Assembly (NCBI RefSeq): GCF_001625305.1
Contig: NW_017804021.1
Coordinates: 1,630,231-1,694,230, forward strand
Source of the DNA: Branchiostoma belcheri
Taxonomy: Eukaryota; Chordata; Leptocardii; Amphioxiformes; Branchiostomatidae
Direction: 5' to 3'
Length of the DNA stretch: 64,000 bases
Each line of letters opens with the position of its first letter. Positions within the stretch are counted from its first letter, which is position 1. This document shows positions 33,857 to 45,600 of the stretch, piece by piece. The notes beneath the pieces are model-generated. The model did not search any database. It was not told the DNA's origin and saw only the letters and a list, made by a program, of their open reading frames with translations. Made by a program: the position numbers and the translations under genes.

Positions 33857-34267
33857 TATAGAGTATTGTCAACCTGTTTTCCATTCAACGCACGGCAACT
33901 CCGGACGTCTTCTCAGAACCGTCCTCTTTCTTCTTGTTTGTCCCAAACTCTGCGGGGACGCAACAAAAGATGTTTTTCCCGCGTCGGTATGAAAAACAAC
34001 TTTTACGGCAGCAACAGGAAACTGGGACAAGTTCTGGAGCTTACAGAGTTGGAAGGGGAAGGACTCAGCTTACCACATATAAACACAAACAACCTTTCAA
34101 TTAATGGACAGGATAGATGGTGACAAATTACGTTGTTGTGTTGTAGAAGTTTAGATAGTGTTTAGAGTAGAGTTGTATGTGTCTATTTGTTGTCCATTAA
34201 TTCATCACTTCATCCACATACAGTATATTAGTATAACCAAATTGTACATGGTATACATGATCATGTC

Positions 34268-34330
34268 TTTTGAAAGAATGAATGAATGAATTGAATGAAT
34301 GAATGAATGAATAAAAGAAAGAAAAAGATG
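34268..34330. repeat. (GAAT)n microsatellite
   Basis: GAATGAATGAAT tetranucleotide repeats with interruptions. Confidence 0.85.
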
Positions 34331-34523
34331 ATGAATGAATTGGTGAAAGAAGAAAGCATAATTCGCTCGTCCTTGTTTTTACACTTAATTGGTTAATATA
34401 TCGATCAATTGATTGGTTGGTTAGTTGGTTAGCTAGTTCATTAATTAGCTCACTCCTTGTTTGTAGATTGTTTTAAACGGTTTTGACGTAAGATGATTTA
34501 TAAAACACATAGCCCCACAACCT

Positions 34524-34699
34524 AATTTCCAAGCAGATGTCTGGCGGCAAAAGCGTTACGGTTAGAACTGACCATCTAGAGAGAGGCCTCGGCCGCCTTG
34601 ACTCGGGTGGCAACTGATAACTGTCTGGCAAATGGATGGACACTTCATGGCCAATTTGATACAGTCTCTTGCAGCCACCGAAACATCTGCTTGGAGATC
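34524..34699. mobile_element. MITE, TCTCCAAGCAG family
   Basis: AATTTCCAAGCAGATGT at the left faces ACATCTGCTTGGAGAT at the right. The interior theme TGGCAAATGGATGGACAC, GGCCAATTTGATACAGTCT is shared with copies at 36232-36389 and 39816-39905. There is no coding capacity. Confidence 0.75.
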
Positions 34700-35445
34700 A
34701 CTGTCTGGCCGCCCGTGTCCACGGCGCCGGTGCGAAGTCCGAGACGGTTCGGGTCGCGCACAGACACGAACAAAGGTTATCTCTGCACATTCCTGACTAA
34801 CCACAGAACGGCCAACAGGACATGTACCTGTATCATTCCGCAAATTGGCGACTTCTGGGAAGAAGTGATCTCCAAGAGCCCAAACAGATAAAGTATACGT
34901 TGCTGTATACACATGTAGTTAAGTTATAAAGCTACCTTCATCTGAAATTCGCTATTGTAATCCCGATTTTTCTAAACTTAAAGATAACTTCTGGATACAT
35001 CGATGAAGGTTAGACATCCAGGTAATAAGATACGCCAAAAAAGTTACTCAAGCAACTGGATATGATTTTGGAAACGCGGTCAGACGTTTCATGTAGCATA
35101 CACTAGTAGTCTACCTTTCCTCAGTGACACTGGGGAGGTGTCAGAAAAGCTTCTGGGTCTACATGTAACAGTAAAACCAAGACAAAATCAGTGGTTGGTA
35201 GCCATAATTATACTAATATACAGTTTGGCTATAGGGATCATAAAATGTTGGAATGCTATAACTATGCATTGTTCACTGTTATATGTGGTGGCTATGTGAA
35301 AGGCTTATTACATTGTTCAGTATAGCACATGTCGGGAGCAAAGTTCGACCACGACAACCTTTTGCACTCTCCACCGAGTCACTATACAATAGCTGTTCGA
35401 TTACTTCATTAATAGGCTTTGATAATATCTACATGCATGAGGGAA

Positions 35446-35625
35446 GAGAGAAATGAATGAATGAAAGAACGTATGAAGGAGAGAATAAAGGAAAGTATGA
35501 ATGAATGAACGAATGAAGGAAGAAACAAATGAACGAATAAATGATGCAAGGAATAAAGGAACGAAAGAATGAACGAATGGAGGAACACACAAGGGAACAT
35601 ACGAAGAAACGAATGAAAGACCTTA
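35446..35625. repeat. Degenerate GAATGAAC / GAAGGAA tandem repeat
   Basis: About 180 bp of purine-rich tetranucleotide variants on the plus strand. The Ser-Phe-Ile-rich open frames on the minus strand are artefacts of this repeat. Confidence 0.85.
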
Positions 35626-36231
35626 TCGTAACTTTATGCCCAAAGGGCCAAGTACAGGTCGTTGATAACTAGATATGACCGGTATACACAGACATACATG
35701 TAATATACCTAATACGACACTGAGCACATGTACATGTACATATTAGGTTCTTGACGTTACATGTAAAATGGCCAAGCTTCGGCAAAATTACAAACCCTTT
35801 GTCGGGCACTTGAAAAGTGCGTGCCCATGTAACCATAATCTAACTGGGAAAATTTGAACTGCAACCATTTACCCACGTTATTCCTGTATTGGCATTTTTT
35901 GTACCAAATTAGACGTGAGTCAAAAGTGATTCTGCAATCTTTTTACCTGTATTGAGGTTTCGCTATATTGCGCAATGTTCTTCTATTGTGACAAGGTGCG
36001 TTCGTTTGCTCCTTGGAATAACTGTACCTCGTCTTACAAAAAACAGGTCATATTAAAAGTAATACGAGGGATACGACGAATCGGAGGGATATTGACGAAT
36101 ACAAGACCTTAAAAACAGACAGACAAACAAATAAACAAACAAACAAACGGACAGACAAACACGTACACAAAATCTCACACACTCACTGTAAGCCATGTAA
36201 GCGAAAACATAACTGCCTTTCAAGTCTTAGC

Positions 36232-36389
36232 TAATCTCCAAGCATATCCTAGGGTGGCAAAAGACAGTATCCATTGGCCAGACAGTATCCACCCTTGGGT
36301 GGTGTATTGGACCCTCTCTGACCAATGGATACTTACTGGTCGATTTGATACTGTCTTGTGCCACCCTAGGATCTAGCTGCTTGGAGATG
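36232..36389. mobile_element. MITE, TCTCCAAGCA family, next to the lipid transfer gene promoter
   Basis: TAATCTCCAAGCA at the left and TGCTTGGAGAT at the right are inverted repeats. The arms TATCCTAGGGTGGCA / TGCCACCCTAGGATC extend the pairing. The element ends about 50 bp upstream of the CRE in the lipid transfer protein promoter, so any enhancer or insulator content would act on that gene. Confidence 0.75.
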
Positions 36390-36441
36390 AAGTCTGAGCC
36401 ATCTTCGCATTTTCCCGCCCAAATCCTCCGGCCCTTAACCG

Positions 36442-36577
36442 TGACGTCACAACCCGCACAGCCAATGAGGAGCCGGGATGAAGCTCGGTCCGGGCTGTCA
36501 GCAGAATGTCCCTCCCAGCCGACCAATCAGAGCCGAGCGACTTTGCTCCGAGCTTGTTGACTGTCCGGGTATAAAAA
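36442..36577 (+). promoter_or_regulatory. Promoter of the apoB/apolipophorin-like gene
   Basis: A perfect CRE TGACGTCA (36442-36449), CCAAT in GCCAATGAGG (36462-36466), CCAAT in GACCAATCAG (36523-36527) and a strong TATA box TATAAAAA (36570-36577) are ordered as in a classical core promoter. Transcription should start near 36600, giving a 5' leader of about 70 bases to the ATG at 36669. The CRE and CCAAT pair is shared with the HMG-CoA synthase promoter. Confidence 0.8.
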
Positions 36578-36668
36578 CCGCCTTGCGAAGGAGTCCGTCA
36601 TTCGGTGGAGACCCAGAGAATCAGTTTTACACAAAAGGACGCCCAAACGGAGTGTAGCTCTCGCAAAC

Positions 36669-39600
36669 ATGGAGCTAAGAACCGTTGTCCTCTTTGCCCT
36701 GGTGGCCGGAGGCTTCTCCGGTAAGTCGTTTCTTTCTTCTTTTCCTTTTTATTGTGATCGTGGTATGTTTTTCTTCGTAAGGATCGCTTAGACGGGGCTA
36801 GAGGCGAGCGCTCTCTATGTGACCCCCGGGAAATGTAAACTCCCTGCGCCGAAAACAAAGTTGCTCCCTCCCGGTGAAAAGAAAAACACGGTATGTAAGA
36901 TCCAGGCGAAAGAAATAGTGAACAACAGGCTACCGGAGGAGATATCTCTCCCTTGTTTACCGTGATATGCCCGTGCGCCGTACAGTCTGCCCAGCCGGGC
37001 CTGTTTTCAATCTGGCATGGGTACCTGATACCGTCCCCAGTCAGCTGTTTGTGACAAAGGGCACTTTAATACCTTGGACTATGACCCACTCCCGCTACTA
37101 CCAAATCCGTGAGCCGAGATTGATTTAGAACAACGCAACATTCCGGGGCCTAAGTTCTTTGTCTTGTGAGAAGCGCTCTGAGATCTTTAAGAAGCTGTAG
37201 AAGAAGCGATATCTTGAGGTGTTATCTCTTGTGTGAGCCGCTGACAAACAATTGCGGTCCGGAGGTTGTTTGTCGGGGTAGAAAACTGATGACGATGCGA
37301 AGTTGGGCACAAGGCCGAGAGCTCGCCTGGTTCACACAGCGGGGGTGTTCTGTTCTTCCTTTTAGGGGGACAATACTTCATGATGGATTGTAAATGGGAT
37401 CGATCTATAAAGGGTAATGGAAAACTGCGTGTTGCTATGTAAAAACTGAAAAACCTTTTGGGAGCCTTTTGTTTGTGAGATTTAGAGCTTTGTGGTCTCC
37501 CAGGTTACCAGGAATGGTTTACCAGGGTTTATTCACCAGAAAGTTCATAAAATGTTACGTTTCTTGTGTCTCACTACCCTTGCCAATTTTTCCTCCTATT
37601 TTAGCCGATTGTTAGTATCCATATATAGCTAATTAGGAAGGCTTGTTGGAGGTTTTACATAATAGTTCTGTGCAGTGGCGCAGTTAGTTGCGTGACGCGA
37701 ACGGCAAACCCCCCGGGCGAGTCCAACCCGTCCGTTTTGTCAAAGTTTTGGCAGGAGTTTCTTTCCTTCTATTCCCCTAACGCTACATGTAACAACAGGC
37801 CCGACCTTAATTGCTACATACACCATACATGTCGCAATCGGCAATAAAACGTGACCACGCATTGTTACATACATGCTTGTGTGTGGGTTTTAAAGAGCAA
37901 ATATTGAGTCATTGATGTAACAACTTGTTCCTGTTTTTGTTGTTTTGCTACAGTGCCCCTCTCGTCCGTCACAGATGACCAGTGTTCCAGACACTGTACA
38001 GGTACGTGAATATATTATTACATAACCTTCTTTAATACCCTAACACAACGTCTAAATCTCGGAAACATGGTCCCAAGTGTTGACCGCACGGATTTTTTTT
38101 TTCCGCAGTCCGATTCTGAGATTTTAAAGTGCGGAGCTGCATTGTGTGTACACACGGGTAACTCAGTAAACTGAGGGGGCAAGGTACACCTGATAACAGG
38201 AGCAACTTTTGATCCGTCAAACTTTCGTGACGTACGCTTACGTTTACTTAATCACAGTCGCACTGATAGTGGCTTCTTCGTGTTAGAACGTTGTGTGGTG
38301 GTTGGTTGTGATTTTAAGGCAATTTTCACGCCGTATGAACTACTTGTTGTAACGAAAAGCTCCCTTGGGAAAAGACGATTGTTTAATTGCGCTCCTCTGA
38401 GGCATTAGCTGAGGTAAACAGCGCCGAACAATAAGAAGTGACCAGGACAAATTTGAGGAGTAAAGTCCCCGGTGTCGCGTTTTCGGGCTACCATCCAAAA
38501 CTCGCTCGAGCGGAGCCAAGTGTCCGGAAAACAATGGAAAAGGCCAGCATCTGGTCGCCTGGCCTTATCTTGAAGAAGATGGAACGCTTTGGGTTGTTTT
38601 CGTACACTTCTGTGAGCTGTTGTAGACGTCAATCAAGCAAGCTGCTATAGGAAAGAAAAAAAAGTCGCATGAAAAGTTGCACGTACATGCAAACATGCAT
38701 GCAAAAACGGTCACATTCTGTACATTTTTGTGAAGAAAAGGCTTTGGGTTGTTTTTGTATACTTACATGCAAGGAGGTTCTTGTTACATAAACGTATCCT
38801 TGAGTTGTTTTTGGACGTCTACAAGCAGCTACAGAAAAAAACTGAATTAAAAGTCGCACAATCGCTGCAAATACTAGTAGACATGCAAAAACGATTAAAA
38901 TCTGTGTATGTTTGTGGAGAAAGACGATATACAGGATTGGATACGGGTTATGCATAGGATTTAAAAAGCGTGTCTTGAAAATGGCGACGGGCCAAAAGAG
39001 TGATGCAATACTTCTGAGGGGGGGGGGGGGGTCTTTGTTCCGGAAATAACACGGATGGAATCCGACACGGGCGCGTTTTTTTGCCTAACTGGTTGTTCTT
39101 GTGTCTGCGGACTGTGTTTTTCTCAGGAACTGGCTGTATTCGCGTTTTGCTTGTCTCTGTGTAGATAGTGGATCTTTGGCTTGTTTTCAGAAGGTTTTTT
39201 GTTCGTTTTTGTAGCGATGCGATTGTTTTTTCAAAGGACAGTTCCATATGAGAGTAAAATGGTCTTGAAAACATGCTTATTCTTAACCACATACATACTT
39301 GGAGACAACGCATATGTTTTTACTGTTATGAAGTAATTGTTTTGTTAGACCAAGGAGGATATATGGACTGGAGAAACAAAGCATGACTGACTAAATTTAA
39401 TGCACAGAAAGTGAGCTATTGCCTATTGTGCTCTTTCTCTCTTTTTTTTGGGGGGGGGGGGGTCTTAAGGCTTACAGACACAAAGAGGAAGTTTGTAGCT
39501 AAAGAGGAAAACAATACCCGAGTACAAAATAAAGACAAAGAAGCTCCGGTAGTCAGCATCAATATTAATATACATGTAGATGAGTCCTAGAGGGTCTTAG

Positions 39601-42600
39601 TTCAGTTCTTTTATAGTGCGGTTTGTTCGAGTTGTGTGGGCAGTCTGAACAAATAATCCGAATGTCGCCATTGTTCGGTTGAAGGGGATTTGAGGATTTA
39701 GACAGATAGTACACAGAAGGAGGGATTAGTGCTCGGAAACCTGAGAACTTGTTTTTGCCACCGCTTGTCGACACCCAAAATCCACCCTTGATATGTACGG
39801 ATATCATATATCATGGTAATCTCCAAGCAGATCTTGGGTGGCGTATTGGACCCTCTCTGCAGGCCAATGGATACTGCCTGGCCAATTTGCCACCCTAGGA
39901 TCTTCTTGGATAGTTTTAAGGAAAATCTTTAGTTTAAGACTTCAAAGTTATAAAGCCTAACAAATGTGAGATCATGTGAATGTGTTGGGGAACCAATGCT
40001 AGAATGATCTAGAAGAGAAAGAGTCTGAAGCGCTGTTTGTTGGCTTCGTCCTTTGTTCAGCTGGGATCGCACTTGTTGCGTCATCCTATCTTACCCATTG
40101 TGGCTGATTGTACTGTAGTTCACACAAAAACCGCTAGAGGTCTCTTCATCTGACCAGCTATTTTTTGGCGGCGCCTCTGGGGCGGAGCATAGTATTGAAA
40201 GGCAATACTACGAATTCCATTCCAATGCGTCAGAGGCACCCATTTTTTGGGGGGATTGTGGGAGTAGAAGAAGAAAGATGATGTTAAAAGACATATGCCT
40301 TGTTTTGACAAGTAATAACTGTTGTTTGTTGTATTTATTCACATTGTTTGTTTGTTTCTTGTTCACAGAAAGCAACGTTCTCGACTACAGAATAGGCCGC
40401 ACCTACAGGTACAGATATGACGCAAAGACAACGACACAGCTGGTCGGAAGCAGTGACGACACTTCCGGTTTGGAAATCGCGGCCACAGTTGACCTGGAAG
40501 TGCTCTCAAAGTGCGAGCTCGTCCTCAGGGTACGTCGTGAATTCTCGTTCCCAATCTCATTTATTGCTTTTACTTTCATGATGATTATTTTATTGTTTGA
40601 CCTTCATACTTTCAAGATGATGACCTTGCCATAATTGATCCCTCATTTATCGAATACAACAATCTAGAGACATTTTATTAAAACTTACATTAGTCCGGAT
40701 TCTCTAACATTCAACATCTAACATTTAAGTCGGTTTTTAACACAATTTTTAAAAGAATTACCTTGACCGAGTTGACCTTGAGTTCCGCCCCCCTCCCCCA
40801 GCTGAGTGACGTGGATCTGAAGGAAGCTTCTCGCCAGGCTCTCATGGTGACGTCCTCCAACAAGCGGGAGTTCCAGAGAGCGCTGGAGAGACATCCTCTC
40901 CGCTTCTCCTTCCAGGTAACGACAAATACATTCGTATTTCGTCTTTTACTTTTGTCTCTCTATCTATCTTTATGAACAAGAGTGAACTGTTCGACTGCAC
41001 AACTCCAGTCTTTGTCAAGGAATGAGAAACCCACCGCTTCCGTGACGTCACGCAGGTAACGCACGTGACTCCGTCAGCGGTGGATCATAGATTGCAGAAA
41101 GTCTGTGGCGCCCCCCGTCTCTATCCATCATGTTGTCCATAGATCTTTCGCTTGGTCGTCGTTCCGTATTGATGTAGAATTTGAAGACTAGCTGTAACAG
41201 AACTGACTACCGAAAAGAATCTCAAAGACGGCCTTTTCCGTAAGAAGACATAAGCGAAAAATACACGACGTCGACTATCAAAAGAATCACTCACTTTGGA
41301 CTCGACGCACTCCGCGTAAAGAATATTCAAAGATTATTCAATCCAAAGAATTCTCTCTTTAATTTACAAGCCTACGACAACCACACGACGTATATGTTGT
41401 TGCCGTAGGCTTACAAATAGTAGGAATTCCATACTCACAATTCTACTTCAAAATTTCACAACTTAAACTTCAAAATGGTTTCATCTAGGCGATTTGATGA
41501 TCAGTTCCCTGTTTCCCCCAGGATGGAGTTATCCCCGAGATCTGCCCGTCTGCTGAAGAGGAGACCTGGGTGGTCAACATCAAGCGTGGTATCCTGTCCG
41601 CTCTCCAGAACTCTTACCTTAGCCAGAGGCGTACCGACATGGAGGAGGTTAGTTAGTTAGTTAGTTTGTTTGTTTTGTGTGTGCTTCTGTGTACATTCAT
41701 ACTCTCCAGTCTCCAAGCAGAGGTTTGGGTTATTTTTGGCGTGTTTTAGGCTTTTTTTATCGGGGCGTCTTTTTTTGCACTGGAAATGGGTTGGACAAAG
41801 AAAAAATTCCAGTGCAAAAAAGAAACCCTGATAAAATCTTAAAAACGCCAAAAATAAACCCAAATCTCTGCTTGGAGTGTAGTACATATATATATATATA
41901 TACNNNNNNNNNNNNNNNNNNNNCAGTTGGTTGACAATAGCCTCTATCAGGCTTCGGGAGCAGCTAGAAAGAGCAGAAATTGGCCAAACAGAGAGAGATA
42001 ACATGCCGAGGGAGTTGGTACGTCGCTTGAGAGTTCATTTTGCCGCATCCTTGGGTTGCAAAATGTGCCCTCACTGGCCGGCTAACTCCCTGGTATACTA
42101 TTCCCTTTATTTTGGCCTATTTCAACAACTTTTCCAGCGATCCGTGGTGCCTGGTAGGGGCTAAGTTGACATCACGTGCACGGAAGGAATTCCCTAACCG
42201 CAGACCACAGAAGGTCAGACACAGGAAGCTAGGTCCAATATTCTAGCTTCTTTCCTGGGAGCCAACAGGAAGATGGCCCGGGTAGCAACCCCGCTAAAAA
42301 TAATCTAAAAATTAGCCTTACATCACCACAGCCTTTGTCGGGAAAAATGACCCACTTTTTGGGACACAAAGCTCCCAAGCAGTCGGTCAGAGTTCAACTC
42401 TGTCTCAAAAGTTTATACGTGTGAACTGACCACGTGCACAAAATTTCCGGTTCGGCCGCCAAGCTCCTTTTTTTTTACTGAAAAGTTCCTAAGGATGTTC
42501 TCAGTGTGCAGAATGCCCTTGACCTCATATGACGTTTTTATGACCCCCCCCCCCCAAAAAAAAGATAAAAAGACGTACTGGTTGCTTCTAAATTGCGACA

Positions 42601-45600
42601 TCACAATGGCCAGTCGAGTTTAACTGTCTGACCTCTGGTTAACCTCGATCGATCAACTGACCACACAGTAGATAGTGTCCTTGACGACAGCACACAAGGT
42701 CAGCAAACAAAGATGGCGGACGGCGGAGAGAACGTGCCCCACGGGGCTGGCTTATCCAATCAGAAGATTGTTGCCATGGTAACGGAAGGATCGCATTGTC
42801 CGTATGCGGGACAGCTAGAGACGTGTAGAGGAACTTCTGTCCTAATTAATGTGTGTAACCGTTTGTAGTAATGAAGTAAAATAACCTTTGGTATGCCTCA
42901 ATTATGGCAAGATTTTCCGTAACTAATACTACGTTATGAAGACGAAAACAACGTTAACTTTGCCGATATTTTGTTGAGTGTAGAAAGACCATATTTTGTC
43001 CCTTCCCTTTTCATCTCAGAAAAAAAGTAATCGAAAAGGTTATACCATTTTAATCAGTGACATCTTCAAGTATTAGACATGAAGGTACTTTATATTCCGA
43101 AGTTGAAAGTGGAAAGCCAAAACGTTATACAGTTTTTATGTACTTTTCAATTATTTCTTTTGAAACCAGAGATTTGCCCTATTTTTTCCTACCATTTTTT
43201 AAAATCTTTTTTTCCATGTATTTTCTAATTACATGAATAGTAACCATCATCGTTTATTGTTAAAACGACTTGAGGTCGCTTGTGTAAGACTCCTGTAGAC
43301 ATAACCTGCGAACTTTGCCTGCCGCACAAAAGCTTTAGTCATCAAAAAACGGCGCCTCAGCGAGCAAATACTAACAAAATCGATCGTCAGATTTGCTTTT
43401 GCAAACCTTAGATCCTCACAATCATCAAAATTGGAACGAATAAGTAACAAGTTATCGATATCCAGTATTTGCTTCCCAAACGTTAGCTTGGTTGGTCATC
43501 GTTTTCAACCTAACAACAGAGGAATGTTGGGCGTCTAAACCGGCCACAGTAGCGTTAGCAGTTTTTTTATCTGCTAGAAAAAAAAAGAACAAAGGTTAGG
43601 ACAAGGCCCGTTATCATTCCACAAAGAAAACGCCGATAGCAGTAAGTATAAAGTTATAAAATGAACCCTTGCGGACTAAATAAAAAAAACGTTGGATCAC
43701 AACCACGTGTTAAAAAGTTTCTGCTGGTCACTCGTGATCACAAAATGAAGGGAAAAAATTGGAAGCGTTTTAAGACATAACGACTCAACGTCTAATTCTT
43801 CAAGAAAATCTAGGATCAGAAGAACTAAGAAATCGATTTTCTGTCAAGTCCGGGTGACACGTGGCTGTTCACACGGCAGGGTTAGGGCCGGGGTCGCACG
43901 TGGGCCAGACTCACGTTGCACGGGTTCATGAATATAGAACGTTAGAACGTTCCCGATCGAACGCGTCGAACCCCCTGTTCTGTGTTCTGTGTTCGAAATG
44001 GAACATGTCGAGGGTTCGATGCGTTCGATCGGGATCGTTCTATAGAACCCTGGCCTTCCATCAGTAATTTCCAGCCTACTCATCACGTTGCACGGGGTAA
44101 AAACGGCCGATAGTCTCCAAAAAGAGTTGTAGCTTCGGCTCGTTTTAAAGCGTCTTTTTGGTCGCTTTGTTCGTCTGTAAAGTCACGGATAAGAGACGTA
44201 CAAAACCATCGAGAAGAAGAAAAAGACAAGAAGAAACCTAAATAAAACTTGCATAGTCTCCAATGTCAAGGTTACTAAGAGGTCTTGCGCTCTAGATAAT
44301 CGGTTACTTGCGTGGTCTGAGCGTATATTGTCGAGTGTCAGAGAGTAAAAAGACATATTTCCGTGCATATCATCTTCTATGGATACATTTGAGGCCAGAA
44401 GAAGACCCAAGGAAGTCAAACTCACTCCTTTGCCAAACCTTAATTTTTCCACTTCTTGATCTCTAATACTAACGTAACCTTTATGTTACATGTATGTATT
44501 TAAACACACTTTTTCCCAGGGCAAGCTTCAAGCTAGTTGGGCTGCCCTGGCTGTTTTGTACCAGCCAAACCAATAAATAAATAAATAAACGTAACCTTAA
44601 CTTTCTTCTCTCATGTTCTCAGACCGACGTTACCGGTGCCTGCGATGTTGAGTACGAGGCTGTTGACGAGCGCGGTCTCACCACGCAGTACAAGCGCACC
44701 AAGACTTTCCAGCGCTGCTCCGACCGCCGCCTCGGCAGCGAGACCGGCATCCAGGCTAACTTCTACAACAAGCAGTCCGTAAGTTCATTAGTGTTATAAC
44801 GTGTAAGAATGTTTAAATAGCCTCGGCAGCGAGACTGGGATCTAGGCTAAGTTCACTAGTGTAACGTGCAAAAATGTTTGAATACCCACGGTAGTTAGAC
44901 TGGGATCCAGGCTAACGTCTACAACAAGCAGTCCTGAAGTTCTAATTAAAAGTATCATAAAAACGTATCTAGCCTCACTAGACTGAGAACCAAATAATTC
45001 CGTAAATTTAACATGCAAAAACGTGCAAAAAGTGAGTCTGGGATCCAGTCAAACTTCGACCATAGCCTTCATCAAGTAGAATGACCCATTACATCCCACA
45101 CGTGACCTTACAAACTCGTGACTCGGATAAGGGTCAAAGGTGCCAGAAAGCCTGTAACGTCCCCCGTCCTTCTAAAAAGTTAAAAAGTTCCTATCAACTA
45201 CAAAATTGTTTCTCTGTGTTTTTAAACACTAGCATACAATTCAGCGCTACTTTTTTTAGTTGCGCTACCACATGCTAGAGATTGTAATAATCGATCAATC
45301 AATAAACAATTATTATTATAAATGTAATGCAACATGTTTTTCTTAATTTTTTAAATTTTTTTCCAGGACCGCCCCCACATTTTGGACAGCAACCAGGAAT
45401 GCACACACACTATCGACAGCAACAGCGTGATCGAGTCCGTGACGTGTACCGAGCGTCATCTGCTCAGGCCCTTCTCTCACGGGGAGAACGGCGCCACCGT
45501 GCGAAGCACACAGACACTGCAGCTGACCCCGCAGAGGCCGCGCACCAAGTCTTCTCTCCGTAAGTTATCCGTAAAATCTTCTTTCTCTGCGCTTATGAAA

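Larger units (their letters stand above)
30250..36231. other. Intergenic region between the two lipid genes
   Basis: Apart from the MITEs and simple repeats listed separately (31386, 33694, 34524, 35446) I see no gene. Short open frames on both strands around 30390-30810 overlap a moderately GC-rich patch with a third CCAAT (30596-30600), but they show no protein-like pattern or splice structure. Confidence 0.4.
36669..45559 (+). other. Lipid transfer protein exons 1-7: signal peptide and N-terminal beta-barrel
   Basis: Exons: 36669-36720, 37954-38001, 40369-40529, 40802-40915, 41522-41647, 44623-44778, 45367-45559 (residues 1-283). The ATG has a good context (CAAACATGG). Exon 3 gives DYRIGRTYRYRYDAKTTTQL, the start of the vitellogenin-N barrel. 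Exon 5 gives VNIKRGILSALQN, a family signature. Exons 6 and 7 carry cysteine pairs (GACDVEYE...FQRCSD and ECTHTIDS...SVTCTE) that match the disulfides of apoB. Introns 1, 2 and 5 are long (about 1.2-3 kb) and hold MITEs rather than exons. Confidence 0.9.

Noticed and set aside
35401..35600. Ser/Phe-rich minus-strand reading frames
   Set aside because: They are produced by a degenerate tetranucleotide repeat, with no conserved protein pattern.
42000..44600. Missing exon near the assembly gap in intron 5
   Set aside because: Exons 5 and 6 join in phase 0 and the protein follows the apoB alignment without an obvious gap, so no exon needs to be lost in the N run.
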